Of a DNA stretch of 64,000 nt, positions 16,104-25,214 are shown piece after piece. The notes beneath the pieces were generated by a model. That model was not told the DNA's origin and searched no databases. It was given only the letters and a program-made list of their open reading frames with translations. This stretch comes from Oceanobacillus jeddahensis. GTDB lineage: Bacteria; Bacillota; Bacilli; Bacillales; Amphibacillaceae. A program made the translations under genes and the position numbers. Location of the stretch: contig NZ_CCDM010000002.1 in NCBI RefSeq assembly GCF_000750635.1, positions 186,001 to 250,000 on the forward strand. Direction: 5' to 3'. Numbering within the stretch: the first letter of the stretch is position 1; every line of letters begins with the position of its first letter.

Positions 16104-16242
16104 CTGCTTAAAAAGCGTGGGTCCTTACTTCATGAATTAGTTAAACTGTTAGCTTTTTTAAACAAAATGAAAAAAGGTATAATGGTCTATATAATATTTA
16201 ACTTAACTTCTTCCAAATAACCAAAAGGCAGGTATAAACGGC

Positions 16243-17004
16243 ATGAAAATAACTGATTACTCAAAAATTGCTGATAAATATGAGGATAATCCATATCGAT
16301 TAGAGGAAAGACAGTTTGATAAGGATTTAAAGGAATATATGGATAAACATCCTAAATCAATGTATCAAGTATTAGATTTAGCATGTGGAACAGGTATTTA
16401 TATTGAAAATCAAATAAACTATTTTGATAATTACAATATCAATTGGCATGGCCTTGATGCCTCAGAGGACATGTTAAAAAGGGCGCAGCGAAAATTAAAA
16501 AATGTTTCTTTCGTACATGGGATGGCTGAAGATATGTGCTATAAGGATAAGAGTTTTGATTATATCTCCAATAATTATGCTTTTCATCACTTTTTAAATA
16601 AAGAAGCAGCACTGGATGAAATTTATCGTGTCCTAAAGAAAAATGGCATATACAAACAACATAATATTGCTATACACGATATGAAAAAATGGTGGATATA
16701 TCATTACTTTCCAACAGCATATGATGAGGATGTGAAAAGGTTTTGGGAAAAACAAGCGATTTTCGACGAACTTTCTGTAAGAGGATTTCATGTGGAAATG
16801 GAAATACAATATTGTTTAGAAAGAATCAAAGTATCTGATTATCTGACACATACAATGAATAGAGACATATCGGTATTAACGTTGATTACAGATCAGGACT
16901 ACCAGGAAGGATTAGAGAAAATGAAATATGATGTCCAACATTATCCTGAAAAAACAATCGTAAATGATTTTGCAGAGATGTTTTGTACTTCGAGAAAGGG
17001 GTAG
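16243..17004 (+). CDS. SAM-dependent methyltransferase (UbiE-like)
   Basis: 253 residues. Motif I VLDLACGTGIYIENQI (near residue 44), HGLDASEDMLKRAQ, the post-I NNYAFHHFLNKEAALDEIYR and VLKKNGIY define a class I methyltransferase. The C-terminal ~110 residues are rich in aromatic and charged residues. Start follows AAAAGGCAGG. Monocistronic. Substrate unknown. Confidence 0.83.
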   Translation: MKITDYSKIADKYEDNPYRLEERQFDKDLKEYMDKHPKSMYQVLDLACGTGIYIENQINYFDNYNINWHGLDASEDMLKRAQRKLKNVSFVHGMAEDMCYKDKSFDYISNNYAFHHFLNKEAALDEIYRVLKKNGIYKQHNIAIHDMKKWWIYHYFPTAYDEDVKRFWEKQAIFDELSVRGFHVEMEIQYCLERIKVSDYLTHTMNRDISVLTLITDQDYQEGLEKMKYDVQHYPEKTIVNDFAEMFCTSRKG

Positions 17005-17171
17005 TGCTTTAGGAAGAAAGAATAATACAAGCTGTACCTTTTAAAAGATGGAAAGTTCCCTTAATGGAATAACAAAGAAAATAATTATAAATAGTAGGAT
17101 AATGGTTCATACGGTATTTAAAACAGGTCATTTTATAGTTCAGTAATAAGTTGTAATAGAGGAGGAATACG

Positions 17172-18233
17172 ATGAGTGAAGAAGTAAAGGCAACAGGCTG
17201 GGATGCAATTGATCGTACAATGGAAGCGATCTATGGAGAGCAGGAGCCGAAGCATTATGGAACATTGGTCTCTTATGTATTGGGTGGACCGGATCCATTA
17301 GATGGGATAAGCGCCTATAAATCAGAGACTCCAGAGTCGCACTGGCATATGGTTACATATGGATTTTCTGAGATTTATGAAAAGGAATCGGACAACCCGG
17401 AAGTAAGCGGTTTTGGATTTGAATTAACATTCAGATTAAAAAGAAAAGAAGGAGAGGAAGAGCCGCCAGCATGGGCACTTAATTTACTTCAAAATATGGG
17501 GAGATATGTTTTTAACAGTGGTAATGTTTTCAGAAATGGGGACTATATGGACGCAAATGGTCCTATCTGCTTGGAATCAAATACTAAATTAACAGCGTTG
17601 GCATTCATGACTGATCCTGAGCTTGGTACGATAGAAACAGAGAATGGTCAAGTGCAATTTCTGCAGATGATTGGCATAACAGATGGTGAACTTGAAGCTA
17701 TGCAGACATGGAATACGCTGGGAGTTCTCTCTGCTGGCGCCGCATATATGCCCGGATCTATAACTGATTTAGAAAGAGAGTCATTTCTAAATTACCCTGA
17801 TGTTTCTAAGAAAGTTGATGAAGGAAGAGAACGGGAAGGATCAAACACAGGGTTCTTATTTAATGACAATTTATCTTGGTTACCAGAGAAAAAGGGCTTG
17901 TTCAGAAAAAAACCAGCAATGCTGACTTTAGGTGCAAAGCAAACAGAAACAATTAGCAAAGTACTACGGGGACGTATTCTTAAAGGAAAAGGTTTGACAT
18001 TGGCAGGACCTCATATTTTAGTTGTTATAGAACCAGGTGAAAAATCAGGTTATACCATTGAAAAGGATAAGGTCCAACTAATTTTAGATGACCAAACTGC
18101 AGTCGAATTGAGTGAGAAGTTAATTCCTAAAGAGAGTGTGATAGAACTTTCTTCATGTGAACAGATGGTTGTTAAGATAGTTAAAACTCACATTAAAGAT
18201 AATGAAGGAAATGTTGTTCAGGTTATTGGGTAA
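17172..18233 (+). CDS. Suppressor-of-fused (SUFU) domain protein
   Basis: 353 residues. The block GWDAIDRTMEAIYGEQEPKH, then HWHMVTYGFSEIYEKE and SGFGFELTFRLKR (residues ~8-95) is the bacterial SUFU signature. A C-terminal ~100-residue region after FRKKPAMLTLG contains KVLRGRILKGKGLTLAGPHI. Bacterial SUFU proteins often act as immunity proteins against polymorphic toxins; B. subtilis YqcF is an example. No toxin gene adjoins it here, so it may be an orphan immunity gene. Start follows GAGGAGG. Confidence 0.85.
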   Translation: MSEEVKATGWDAIDRTMEAIYGEQEPKHYGTLVSYVLGGPDPLDGISAYKSETPESHWHMVTYGFSEIYEKESDNPEVSGFGFELTFRLKRKEGEEEPPAWALNLLQNMGRYVFNSGNVFRNGDYMDANGPICLESNTKLTALAFMTDPELGTIETENGQVQFLQMIGITDGELEAMQTWNTLGVLSAGAAYMPGSITDLERESFLNYPDVSKKVDEGREREGSNTGFLFNDNLSWLPEKKGLFRKKPAMLTLGAKQTETISKVLRGRILKGKGLTLAGPHILVVIEPGEKSGYTIEKDKVQLILDDQTAVELSEKLIPKESVIELSSCEQMVVKIVKTHIKDNEGNVVQVIG

Positions 18234-18286
18234 TGGAACTAATTTGAAGATGAAATATCTTCTATAAAAGAATATCAAAATAAGTG

Positions 18287-18317
18287 TTGACTCTTACCTT
18301 AGGTGAGAGTCTATTGT
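18287..18317 (+). promoter_or_regulatory. MerR-type promoter with 19-bp spacer and dyad
   Basis: TTGACT (18287-18292) and TATTGT (18312-18317) lie 19 bases apart, and GACTCTTACC/GGTGAGAGTC (one mismatch) fills the spacer. This is the textbook layout for activation by a MerR protein, and the MerR gene starts 25 bases on. Confidence 0.75.
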
Positions 18318-18342
18318 TTATTTATAAGGGGGTGAGTTGCAT

Positions 18343-19083
18343 ATGATGACAGTGAAACAAGTAGCTGATTTAACTGGAATAACAATCAAAACACTTTATC
18401 ATTATCATAAGATCGGTCTTTTAGAACCTGGAGAAATGACGGATGCGGGATATCGTTTATATGGAAAAAAGGAATTAGAAAAATTGCAGCATATTTTGTT
18501 TTATCGTGAGTTAGATTTTTCATTAGAAGCTATTCAAAAAATATTGTATGAAAAAAAGAGTCGTCATTATATGTTAGTTGATCAGAAGAAACTAATAGAA
18601 GACAAGAAGGAGCGAATGAATCTTATATTAAGTACCATTAATGAGACTATTTATTTTGAGGAGCGTGGAGAAGTAATGAACAATCAAAATATGTTTAAAG
18701 GATTAAATCAAGCACAATGGAAGAAACAATTAAAAGAGCAGAATGCATATTTGAGAGAAAACTATCAATATGAAATTCCTGTGGATAATGTAGAAGAGGA
18801 AGAATTAAATGAATCAGCTCGAGAATCAAAAGAATTTATGGATAAAATGGGTTTTGCCTTGAAAAAAGGATGGGCAGTTAATGATGAACGAGTAAAGCAG
18901 CTTATTTCTGAGCATATTAGTTATATTAACGACAATATCATTAAGTTAGATTCGCAGGGATTTGTTGAATCCACATGGTTTTTTATCACGGATGAATTTC
19001 ACAAAAATATGTTGGAAGAGCAGCAAACGGGCTTAACATATTATTTATATGCTGCCTCTGTTAATTACGCAAAACAGAGTTAA
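18343..19083 (+). CDS. MerR-family regulator with TipAS-like domain
   Basis: 246 residues from ATG 18343 (AAGGGGGTGAG upstream). MTVKQVADLTGITIKTLYHY and GYRLYGKKELEKLQHILFYR form the winged helix; a coiled coil covers ~75-112. The C-terminal half (LNESARESKEFMDKMGFAL, then TYYLYAASVNYAKQS) fits a TipAS drug-binding domain. The promoter dyad indicates autoregulation. No obvious target gene is next to it; the thiazole operon downstream has its own riboswitch. Confidence 0.87.
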   Translation: MMTVKQVADLTGITIKTLYHYHKIGLLEPGEMTDAGYRLYGKKELEKLQHILFYRELDFSLEAIQKILYEKKSRHYMLVDQKKLIEDKKERMNLILSTINETIYFEERGEVMNNQNMFKGLNQAQWKKQLKEQNAYLRENYQYEIPVDNVEEEELNESARESKEFMDKMGFALKKGWAVNDERVKQLISEHISYINDNIIKLDSQGFVESTWFFITDEFHKNMLEEQQTGLTYYLYAASVNYAKQS

Positions 19084-19202
19084 ACAAGTGATTAACAGCA
19101 AAAAATAGAATCTATCATTTTTTAAATCTTCAGTGAAAATAGCTTTAAAAATATAATGTGATATGTTATTCTTTAAGAGTAATCCGAAAATTAAATAATC
19201 AA

Positions 19203-19279
19203 CACTAGGGGAGCCTTTGGCTGAGACGAAAGTTCGGACCCTTTGAACCTGATCTGGTTAACACTAGCGTAGGGAAGTG
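19203..19279 (+). promoter_or_regulatory. TPP riboswitch (THI element)
   Basis: The conserved pieces CTAGGGGAGCC, GGCTGAGA, GGACCCTTTGAACCTGATC and ACTAGCGTAGGGAAGTGG occur in the right order. The aptamer binds thiamine pyrophosphate; with the terminator at 19329 it should switch off the thiazole operon when TPP is abundant. Confidence 0.97.
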
Positions 19280-19328
19280 GCAGGAACATGATGATATATC
19301 ATTCGATCAATGAATTTTTATATAATCA

Positions 19329-19364
19329 AGGCCACTTGTCCTCGTTGGATAAGTGGTCTTTTTC
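19329..19364 (+). terminator. Riboswitch expression-platform terminator
   Basis: GGCCACTT (19330-19337) pairs with AAGTGGTC (19351-19358), followed by a T run. It lies between aptamer and first gene. Confidence 0.85.
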
Positions 19365-19408
19365 GTTTCTCCGCGAGTTAAAAGCGATGAAAGAAAGGAG
19401 CATGGAGG

Positions 19409-20020
19409 ATGGACAACCAGCTGCATCTAATCAGCGATGGAAGTTTTTCCGGAGAGCATTTGCAAATAGTAAAGCGGATTCATCGTAATATTGATTATTT
19501 GCATATTAGAGAAAAAAACAAGACAGCAAAGGATATCTTGGATATCTTGGAAGCTTTAGAAGGTATCGGATTTCCATTAGCTAAAGTAATTGTTAATGAC
19601 CGCACTGATATTGCTGTGATGAAACAATGTACAGGTGTTCAATTGGCATACCACAGTCCTTCCATTCCACTTGTAAAAGGAAGCTTCCCCAGCCTAAGAG
19701 CAGGAAAGTCTGTGCATTCTTTATCAGAGGCAAAACAGGGACAGCAGGACGGAGCAGATTATCTCTTATACGGGCATGTTTATCCCAGTGCATCTAAGCC
19801 GAACCAACAGCCTAGAGGGTTAGCTGAACTCCGGGAAATTACGGGCATGCTATCTACGCCTGTATTCGCCATTGGCGGAATTACACCGGAGCGAACGAAA
19901 GAAGTAATTGAAGCAGGAGCATCCGGAGTAGCTGTAATGTCTGGTGTTTGGCAGGCAGATAACCCAGTACAAGCTGTCACGGCTTTTCGCCAAGCGTTGA
20001 ATACTTGGAAAGGAGGTTGA
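19409..20020 (+). CDS. tenI: Thiazole tautomerase
   Basis: 203 residues with the ThiE-like TIM barrel: HIREKNKTAKDI, VIVNDRTDIAVMKQCTGVQL, DYLLYGHVYPSASKPNQQPR and AIGGITPERTKEVIEAGASG. TenI aromatises the thiazole made by ThiG. The strand-2 region (VNDRTDIA) and the phosphate loop are kept, while position in front of thiO-thiS-thiG-thiF as in B. subtilis favours TenI over ThiE. Start ATG 19409 follows GAAAGGAG. First gene of the TPP-controlled operon; tenA is absent. Confidence 0.87.
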   Translation: MDNQLHLISDGSFSGEHLQIVKRIHRNIDYLHIREKNKTAKDILDILEALEGIGFPLAKVIVNDRTDIAVMKQCTGVQLAYHSPSIPLVKGSFPSLRAGKSVHSLSEAKQGQQDGADYLLYGHVYPSASKPNQQPRGLAELREITGMLSTPVFAIGGITPERTKEVIEAGASGVAVMSGVWQADNPVQAVTAFRQALNTWKGG

Positions 20021-20022
20021 AG

Positions 20023-21159
20023 GTGAATAAACAGTTTGATCAAATCATTGTAGGCGGCGGAGTCATTGGCTGTTCCATTGCTTATCAGCTGGTGAAAAGA
20101 GGGTATCGGGTACTACTGGTAGAAAGGAACCGGATTGGTTGTGAGGCATCAAGTGCTGCAGCAGGGATGTTAGGTGCTCAAGGAGAATTTACAGAAGATA
20201 GTCCTTTATTCCGATTTGCACAGGAGAGCAGGGCATTATTTCAAAATTTATCGGAAGAGTTGCTGGAAGAAGCAGGGATTGATATTCAATATCTGCATAA
20301 AGGAATTATGAAGCTTGCCTTTCATCAGCAACAATATAACAGACTGCAAGCAATTGCTTCGTTTCAGCGGGAAGCGGATAACCCTGCTTATTTGCTGTCA
20401 GTAGAAGAGGCAATAAAGATGGAACCTGGCTTGACAGAGAATCTTCGCGCGGTCCTCTATCTGCCAAATGATGGTCAAGTTTCTGCCCGAGACCTTACGA
20501 AAGCATTTTCTCTGGCCGCCTCTCATCATGGTGCAGTTATACATGAGCAGGAAAAAGTAGTCGAGTTGCTAATGGAAAATGGAAAGGTCCACGGGATTCA
20601 GACAACAGAGGCAGCTTATTATGCTGATCAAGTTGTTGTTGCAACAGGGGCTTTTGGAGATGAGTTGCTTCCAGCAGATTATGCCACACTTCCCGTGAAA
20701 GGTGAATGTCTACTATTAGAATGGGAGGAAGAATTATTTCAATCGACGCTTTGGATGGACGGTTGTTATCTTGTTCCGAAACGAGAAAATAAAGTCATTG
20801 TCGGAGCATCCTCTATACCCGGTAAAGCCAATAAGCATGTCCATGCTGCAAGTGTACAAAGGTTGTTGTCAAAAGCACAGAAAATGGTCCCACAGCTAGG
20901 AGAAGCAAAGCTAAGAAAATATTGGGCAGGGGTTAGACCAGGTACTGCTGATGAACTGCCATACTTGGGAGAGATTCCAGGTGTTCCAGGCTTATATGTG
21001 GCAAAGGGACATTATCGAAACGGCATACTGTTATCACCAATTACGGGAATCTATTTGGCAGACATAATAGAAAATAAGCCGGTTTCCCCGCTTTATTACG
21101 ATTGCTTTCATGCAAGTCCTCGAGGCAATAAATTGGAGAAGGCAGGTGAATCAAAATGA
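20023..21159 (+). CDS. thiO: Glycine oxidase
   Basis: 378 residues from GTG 20023, placed by AAAGGAGG that overlaps the tenI stop. The FAD-binding QIIVGGGVIGCSIAYQLVKR, then EASSAAAGMLGAQ, and the C-terminal WAGVRPGTADELPYLGEIP with AKGHYRNGILLSPITG are ThiO hallmarks. It oxidises glycine to dehydroglycine for thiazole synthesis. Stop overlaps the thiS start (ATGA). Confidence 0.95.
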   Translation: MNKQFDQIIVGGGVIGCSIAYQLVKRGYRVLLVERNRIGCEASSAAAGMLGAQGEFTEDSPLFRFAQESRALFQNLSEELLEEAGIDIQYLHKGIMKLAFHQQQYNRLQAIASFQREADNPAYLLSVEEAIKMEPGLTENLRAVLYLPNDGQVSARDLTKAFSLAASHHGAVIHEQEKVVELLMENGKVHGIQTTEAAYYADQVVVATGAFGDELLPADYATLPVKGECLLLEWEEELFQSTLWMDGCYLVPKRENKVIVGASSIPGKANKHVHAASVQRLLSKAQKMVPQLGEAKLRKYWAGVRPGTADELPYLGEIPGVPGLYVAKGHYRNGILLSPITGIYLADIIENKPVSPLYYDCFHASPRGNKLEKAGESK

Positions 21160-21359
21160 AAATAACGGTGAACGGCAATGGATTAGAGGTGCAGGATGAT
21201 GTAAAGCACATCAAAGGTTTGATTAACTTTCTGGAATTGGAAGATAAACCGTTGATTATTGAGCATAATCAACAGATATTACAGAAGGAAGAGCATGAAA
21301 AAGCAGTATTAGAAAGTGGAGACAAGGTTGAGATTGTACATTTTGTAGGAGGGGGTTAA
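21156..21359 (+). CDS. thiS: Sulfur carrier protein
   Basis: 67 residues, ubiquitin-like fold, ending in [10 protein letters not shown]. The terminal Gly-Gly is the adenylation and thiocarboxylation site used by ThiF. Four-base overlap with thiO; five bases before thiG. Confidence 0.95.
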   Translation: MKITVNGNGLEVQDDVKHIKGLINFLELEDKPLIIEHNQQILQKEEHEKAVLESGDKVEIVHFVGGG

Positions 21360-21363
21360 GCAA

Positions 21364-22134
21364 ATGCTTCAAGTTGGAAATTATCAATTTAAATCTCGTT
21401 TATTCTTAGGAACTGGAAAATATCCGAATTTTGATATTCAAAAACAGGCCGTAGATAAGTCAGGAACTGAGGTACTCACTTTTTCCGTAAGAAGGATGAA
21501 TATTTATGATCCTTCCTTACCCAATTTTTTAGAGAAAATTGATGTGGATCAATATACGTTTTTACCGAATACGGCAGGGGCGAAGGATGCAAAAGAAGCT
21601 GTACGAATTGCTAAGCTGGCTGCTGCTTCGGGACGATGTGATATGGTAAAGGTGGAGGTTATTGGTTGCGATAAAACATTATTACCTGATCCTGTAGAGA
21701 CGTTAAAAGCTACTGAAGAGCTGGTAAAAGAAGGTTTTACCGTGCTTCCTTATACATCAGATGATGTTGTATTGGCGAAAAAATTGGAAGAAGCAGGGGC
21801 ACATGCTGTGATGCCGGGAGCTTCTCCAATTGGTAGCGGTCAAGGAATTATTAATCCTTTAAACCTTTCTTTTATTATTGAACAGTCGAAAGTGCCGGTT
21901 ATTGTAGACGCAGGCATTGGTTCACCGGCTGATGCAGCTTATGCCATGGAATTGGGAGCGGATGGTGTTTTACTGAATACAGCCGTTTCCGGAGCAGAAG
22001 ACCCGGTAAAAATGGCAGAAGCGATGAAATACGCAGTAGAGGCTGGAAGACTGGGTTATGAAGCAGGCAGGATTCCGGTGAAAGACTATGCTGTAGCCAG
22101 CAGCCCGGAGGAAGGGATCAGCGTTGGAAACTAG
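21364..22134 (+). CDS. thiG: Thiazole synthase
   Basis: 256 residues, TIM barrel. [15 protein letters not shown] at the N-terminus, the Schiff-base lysine in [10 protein letters not shown] (about K96), [13 protein letters not shown] and [20 protein letters not shown] are all present. It condenses DXP, dehydroglycine and ThiS-thiocarboxylate into the thiazole. Overlaps thiF by 11 bases. Confidence 0.96.
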   Translation: MLQVGNYQFKSRLFLGTGKYPNFDIQKQAVDKSGTEVLTFSVRRMNIYDPSLPNFLEKIDVDQYTFLPNTAGAKDAKEAVRIAKLAAASGRCDMVKVEVIGCDKTLLPDPVETLKATEELVKEGFTVLPYTSDDVVLAKKLEEAGAHAVMPGASPIGSGQGIINPLNLSFIIEQSKVPVIVDAGIGSPADAAYAMELGADGVLLNTAVSGAEDPVKMAEAMKYAVEAGRLGYEAGRIPVKDYAVASSPEEGISVGN

Positions 22135-23146
22135 TCGTTATCATCGCCAAATATTATTTACTCCAATAGGAGAAACGGGTCAAGAAAAATTGATCCGAAG
22201 CCATGTGCTAATTGTTGGCGCAGGTGCACTGGGATCAAGCAGCGCTGAGGCATTGACCCGTGCCGGTGTTGGGCATATCACATTAATTGACCGGGATTAT
22301 GTAGAAGAAAGTAATTTACAGCGGCAGCAGTTATTCAGTGAAGAGGATATGAGACTGAAGACACCCAAAGCAATCGCTGCCAAACAAAGACTTTCTCAAG
22401 TAAATAGCCATGTCAAAATAGATGCGATTGTTGGAGATGCCGAGATAGATACGCTGAGGCAAATCGTACCTGAAGTAAACTTGATCATCGATGCAACGGA
22501 TAATTTTGAAACAAGACTTTTACTGAATGATATCGCACAAAAGTATCAGAAACCTTGGATTTACGGTGCAGTTGTAGCAAGTTATGGAGTGACTTTTACT
22601 ATATTACCTGATAAAACACCTTGTTTACAATGTTTGCAAGCATATATTCCGGCAAATGGTGCTACCTGTGATAGTGTTGGAATTATTCAGCCTGTTGTGC
22701 AGAAGGTCGTATCCCAGCAAGTAACAGAAGCGTTGAAGCTATTAACAGGCAATGAAGCAGCTTTATCTGGAAAGCTTATTTCCTTTGATCTTTGGAAGAA
22801 TGAGCATACGGAAATAGAAGCAGCTGCCTTACGCAAAACAGATTGTCCATCATGCTCAGAGAATAGGAGCTATCCAAACTTAGCTTATGATTCCCGCTTG
22901 AAAACAGCTGTATTATGCGGAAGAAATACGGTACAGCTGCGTCCACAGCGTGAACAAACAGATCTAGATGAAGTGGCCAAAGAATTGCAGAAGAATAAGC
23001 AAATTAAGCTGTTTCAAAACCCTTATTTGCTTTCGTTTGAAGTGGATTCTTTCCGGGTTGTTCTCTTTCAGGATGGAAGAGCATTGATCCATGGGACAAT
23101 GGATCAGCTGGAGGCAAAAAATATCTATCATCGCTATTTGGGTTAA
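22124..23146 (+). CDS. thiF: ThiS adenylyltransferase (ThiF/MoeB family)
   Basis: 340 residues, TTG start after GGAAGGGATC inside the thiG end. The E1-like nucleotide loop [14 protein letters not shown] (near residue 31), [14 protein letters not shown], zinc pairs CLQCL and CPSC, and [10 protein letters not shown] are present. It adenylates the ThiS C-terminus. The C-terminal ~80 residues after CPSC are longer than a minimal ThiF and resemble the MoeB/HesA tail. thiD does not follow, unlike in B. subtilis. Confidence 0.94.
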   Translation: METSRYHRQILFTPIGETGQEKLIRSHVLIVGAGALGSSSAEALTRAGVGHITLIDRDYVEESNLQRQQLFSEEDMRLKTPKAIAAKQRLSQVNSHVKIDAIVGDAEIDTLRQIVPEVNLIIDATDNFETRLLLNDIAQKYQKPWIYGAVVASYGVTFTILPDKTPCLQCLQAYIPANGATCDSVGIIQPVVQKVVSQQVTEALKLLTGNEAALSGKLISFDLWKNEHTEIEAAALRKTDCPSCSENRSYPNLAYDSRLKTAVLCGRNTVQLRPQREQTDLDEVAKELQKNKQIKLFQNPYLLSFEVDSFRVVLFQDGRALIHGTMDQLEAKNIYHRYLG

Positions 23147-23245
23147 ATAAGTTTTTACTCCAGGATAGTACAGGTGTTTACCCGGAAAAATATAGATCAA
23201 TAATCTATAGGGAATGCTTGAAAGTGGTGCGTTCCCTATATTATA

Positions 23246-23274
23246 TTGACAATTTGTATAAAACAGGATATAAT
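23246..23274 (+). promoter_or_regulatory. Consensus promoter of TetR gene
   Basis: TTGACA (23246-23251), 17 bases, TATAAT (23269-23274): perfect consensus, overlapped by operator C. Confidence 0.85.
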
Positions 23275-23276
23275 AA

Positions 23277-23303
23277 TGAATGAATACAAAATATGTTCAT
23301 TCA
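23277..23303. promoter_or_regulatory. TetR-type operator C
   Basis: TGAATGAATA (23277-23286) and TGTTCATTCA (23294-23303), 7-base spacer, one mismatch; flanks extend the symmetry (AATAATGAATGAAT with TTCATTCATTATT). It begins at the last bases of the -10 region. Confidence 0.75.
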
Positions 23304-23329
23304 TTATTATTAAGGAGGTGGATTGTTGG

Positions 23330-23911
23330 ATGCAGATGGACAAACAACAGGTGCTTTTTAATGCTGCTCGTACACTCTTTTTAGAACATGGGTTTAAAAA
23401 GACCAATATAGCAGCTATTACCAAACAGGCCAATGTAGCAGTAGGAACCTTTTATAAATATTATGATTCCAAGGAACAAATTTTCTATGAGGTGTACCAG
23501 GCTGAAAATGAGGCAGCCAAGCATCGAATTGTTTCACTGATAAATACCAATCAATCACCTAAGGATATCATTAAACAATTTATCAAGGCAATTATTCAAA
23601 CGAGTGAACAAAATGCTATTTTAGCAGAATGGTACCGAAATACAGAAGTCAGCCAGCTGATTATGGAATATGATAAAAACAAAGATGGATGGCAAAACAG
23701 TTTTGTATATAGCTTTCTGATTGAAAATATCCAGCGTTGGCGAGAGATAGGACAGTTCCGGCAGGATATTGATATGGAAACAACATTGGCTCTTTTCAAT
23801 GCATTGGTTGTGGTAGATAACCATAAAGAAGAAATTGGAACAGGAAATTATCCGCAAATGTTGGAAATATTAGCTGATATGATTGTGGATGGACTAAGTA
23901 TTAAAGAATAA
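23330..23911 (+). CDS. TetR-family repressor of the TGAATGAAT operators
   Basis: 193 residues from ATG 23330 (AAGGAGGTGG upstream). The DNA-binding part is VLFNAARTLFLEHGFKKTNI, then ANVAVGTFYKYYDSKEQIFY; the rest is an all-helical ligand domain with AEWYRNTEVS and LEILADMIVDGLS. Operators C and D flank the gene, and the same operator precedes the paralogous but decayed locus at 4.5 kb. It therefore probably represses itself, the membrane gene behind it and the 4.7 kb operon. Ligand unknown. Confidence 0.88.
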   Translation: MQMDKQQVLFNAARTLFLEHGFKKTNIAAITKQANVAVGTFYKYYDSKEQIFYEVYQAENEAAKHRIVSLINTNQSPKDIIKQFIKAIIQTSEQNAILAEWYRNTEVSQLIMEYDKNKDGWQNSFVYSFLIENIQRWREIGQFRQDIDMETTLALFNALVVVDNHKEEIGTGNYPQMLEILADMIVDGLSIKE

Positions 23912-23943
23912 ACGCCACTAATTAAAGTGGCGGTTTATTTTAT
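23910..23943 (+). terminator. Intrinsic terminator of TetR gene
   Basis: AAACGCCACT and AGTGGCGGTTT form the stem; T-rich tail. Confidence 0.75.
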
Positions 23944-23950
23944 CATTTAT

Positions 23951-23977
23951 TGAATGAATTAAAAATATATTCATTCA
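23951..23977. promoter_or_regulatory. TetR-type operator D
   Basis: TGAATGAATT (23951-23960) and TATTCATTCA (23968-23977), 7-base spacer; flanks make it 12 bp per arm (TATTGAATGAAT/ATTCATTCAATA). Precedes the membrane gene at 24007. Confidence 0.75.
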
Positions 23978-24006
23978 ATATAAAGTAATAGAAAGGAGAG
24001 CGAACC

Positions 24007-24324
24007 ATGGGTTTACAAATCTTAAGCTGGTCGATGTTGATTATTGGATTTATCATTATTATTTGGGGCTTCTTTGAATTTCCGGCAAATGAGTGGGTAG
24101 GTAAAGACTTTTTGAGCTTTGCGATTAGCGGGATGATATTGATTGCAGGAGGTTTAGCTATTCTGAAAGCTTCGGCAGGGCTCATTATAGCAGCTATCAT
24201 TATTGCTGCATTACTATTAGCAGTATATATTTGGATTTTTCAAATGGGGGCAGCGAATACACTTATTAGTTATGTGATTACGCTGGCGCTTGTTGGTTGG
24301 TTAATTAGCTTGGTTTTAAAATAG
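24007..24324 (+). CDS. Small hydrophobic membrane protein (paralogue of 4773-5138)
   Basis: 105 residues, four membrane segments, nearly no loops. IIWGFFEFPANEWVGKDFLSF, SGMILIAGGLAILKAS and WLISLVLK match the 4773 protein, which has an extra ~20-residue hydrophilic N-terminus. Start follows GAAAGGAG. Function unknown. Operator D upstream places it under the neighbouring TetR. The conserved FFE-P-N-W motif after helix 1 is the part worth testing. Confidence 0.82.
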   Translation: MGLQILSWSMLIIGFIIIIWGFFEFPANEWVGKDFLSFAISGMILIAGGLAILKASAGLIIAAIIIAALLLAVYIWIFQMGAANTLISYVITLALVGWLISLVLK

Positions 24325-24340
24325 AAAGCTTAAATACTCG

Positions 24341-24376
24341 TGGCCGCACCATGATTCTAAATGGGCGGTCCTTTTT
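24341..24376 (+). terminator. Intrinsic terminator
   Basis: GGCCGC-ACCAT and ATGG-GCGGTCC pair over about ten bases, followed by five T. Confidence 0.6.
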
Positions 24377-24500
24377 AATGGAAAGTTTAATTTTTGATAG
24401 ATTAATGGTGAAAATCAGGAAAGAAAAAAGGAATTAGTCTATACTTTGAAGAAAGTACATATTAAATAAAATCATTTTGTGTAAGAGAGGTGCAGAAGAA

Positions 24501-25028
24501 ATGAAAAAAATGCTAACCTCCGTATCGATTTTACTTATGATCCTTATTATCTTGACTGGGTGCAACGAAAACCGAGATTACAATACAGAAGGCCCTTTTA
24601 TCACAGTAACTTCCAGGATTGCTGGACCAGATGAATACAGGAATTTTTATCCGGTTAAATATGATGTTTATGAAAATGGAGATCTAATGCTGCGTACAGA
24701 ACAGACAGATGATATAAAAATAGGAGAAGATGCCCCGGTATACGAAACAAGTGTATCTGAAGAAGAAGTGGAAGAGATAAAAAGCCTGGTGGAAGATCAC
24801 TTCTGGCAACTTCCTGAGGATATATCAGATGGTGATTCTGTTGATGGGGGTTTTTATAATGTCGAGGTTCATTTAACAGATTTCACGACTAGCGTTGGCG
24901 GACTAAATCCGAATGAAGCAGGATTTATAGAGATAGTTGATTATGTTTTTAATCTGGTGGATAATGAGAATCGTGCACTATGGGAAGAGGAATTAAGGGA
25001 ACATATTTATCAAATGAATCCTGAATAA
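24501..25028 (+). CDS. Predicted lipoprotein of unknown function
   Basis: 175 residues from ATG 24501 (AGAGGTG upstream). The N-terminus MKKMLTSVSILLMILIILTG followed by C is a signal peptide with lipobox ILTGC, so the protein should be anchored outside the membrane. The mature part is acidic and has a strand-rich middle (YDVYENGDLMLRTE, GGFYNVEVHLTDF) but no recognised domain. Monocistronic. Confidence 0.75.
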   Translation: MKKMLTSVSILLMILIILTGCNENRDYNTEGPFITVTSRIAGPDEYRNFYPVKYDVYENGDLMLRTEQTDDIKIGEDAPVYETSVSEEEVEEIKSLVEDHFWQLPEDISDGDSVDGGFYNVEVHLTDFTTSVGGLNPNEAGFIEIVDYVFNLVDNENRALWEEELREHIYQMNPE

Positions 25029-25084
25029 TAATTTGTTGAGTAATCTAAACTAATTCATTTTTCAGGCTTTCAGCGGAAATAAAA

Positions 25085-25147
25085 ATTAGTATAAAACGAA
25101 ACTTCACTCAGTGGGAGTTTTACGGACAGTTCTCCGTGATAAAAAAT
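25085..25147. repeat. Short copy of the 14.2 kb palindromic repeat
   Basis: ATAAAACGAAACTTCACTCA and GTGGGAGTTTTACGGACAG followed by TTCTCCGTGATAAA. Its left half equals the left end of the 14235 element and its right half equals the right end of the 14386 element, as if the middle were removed at the shared GGGAGTTTTACG. Confidence 0.7.
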
Positions 25148-25214
25148 GAAAAAACTTTCCTAAATGGATATAATAATTTTAAATGAAATAATCTAAATCG
25201 TAAGGAGAATAAAT

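Noticed and set aside
19288..19488. 66-residue frame after the TPP riboswitch
   Set aside because: Runs through the riboswitch terminator and into tenI in another frame; tenI has the better start and ribosome site.
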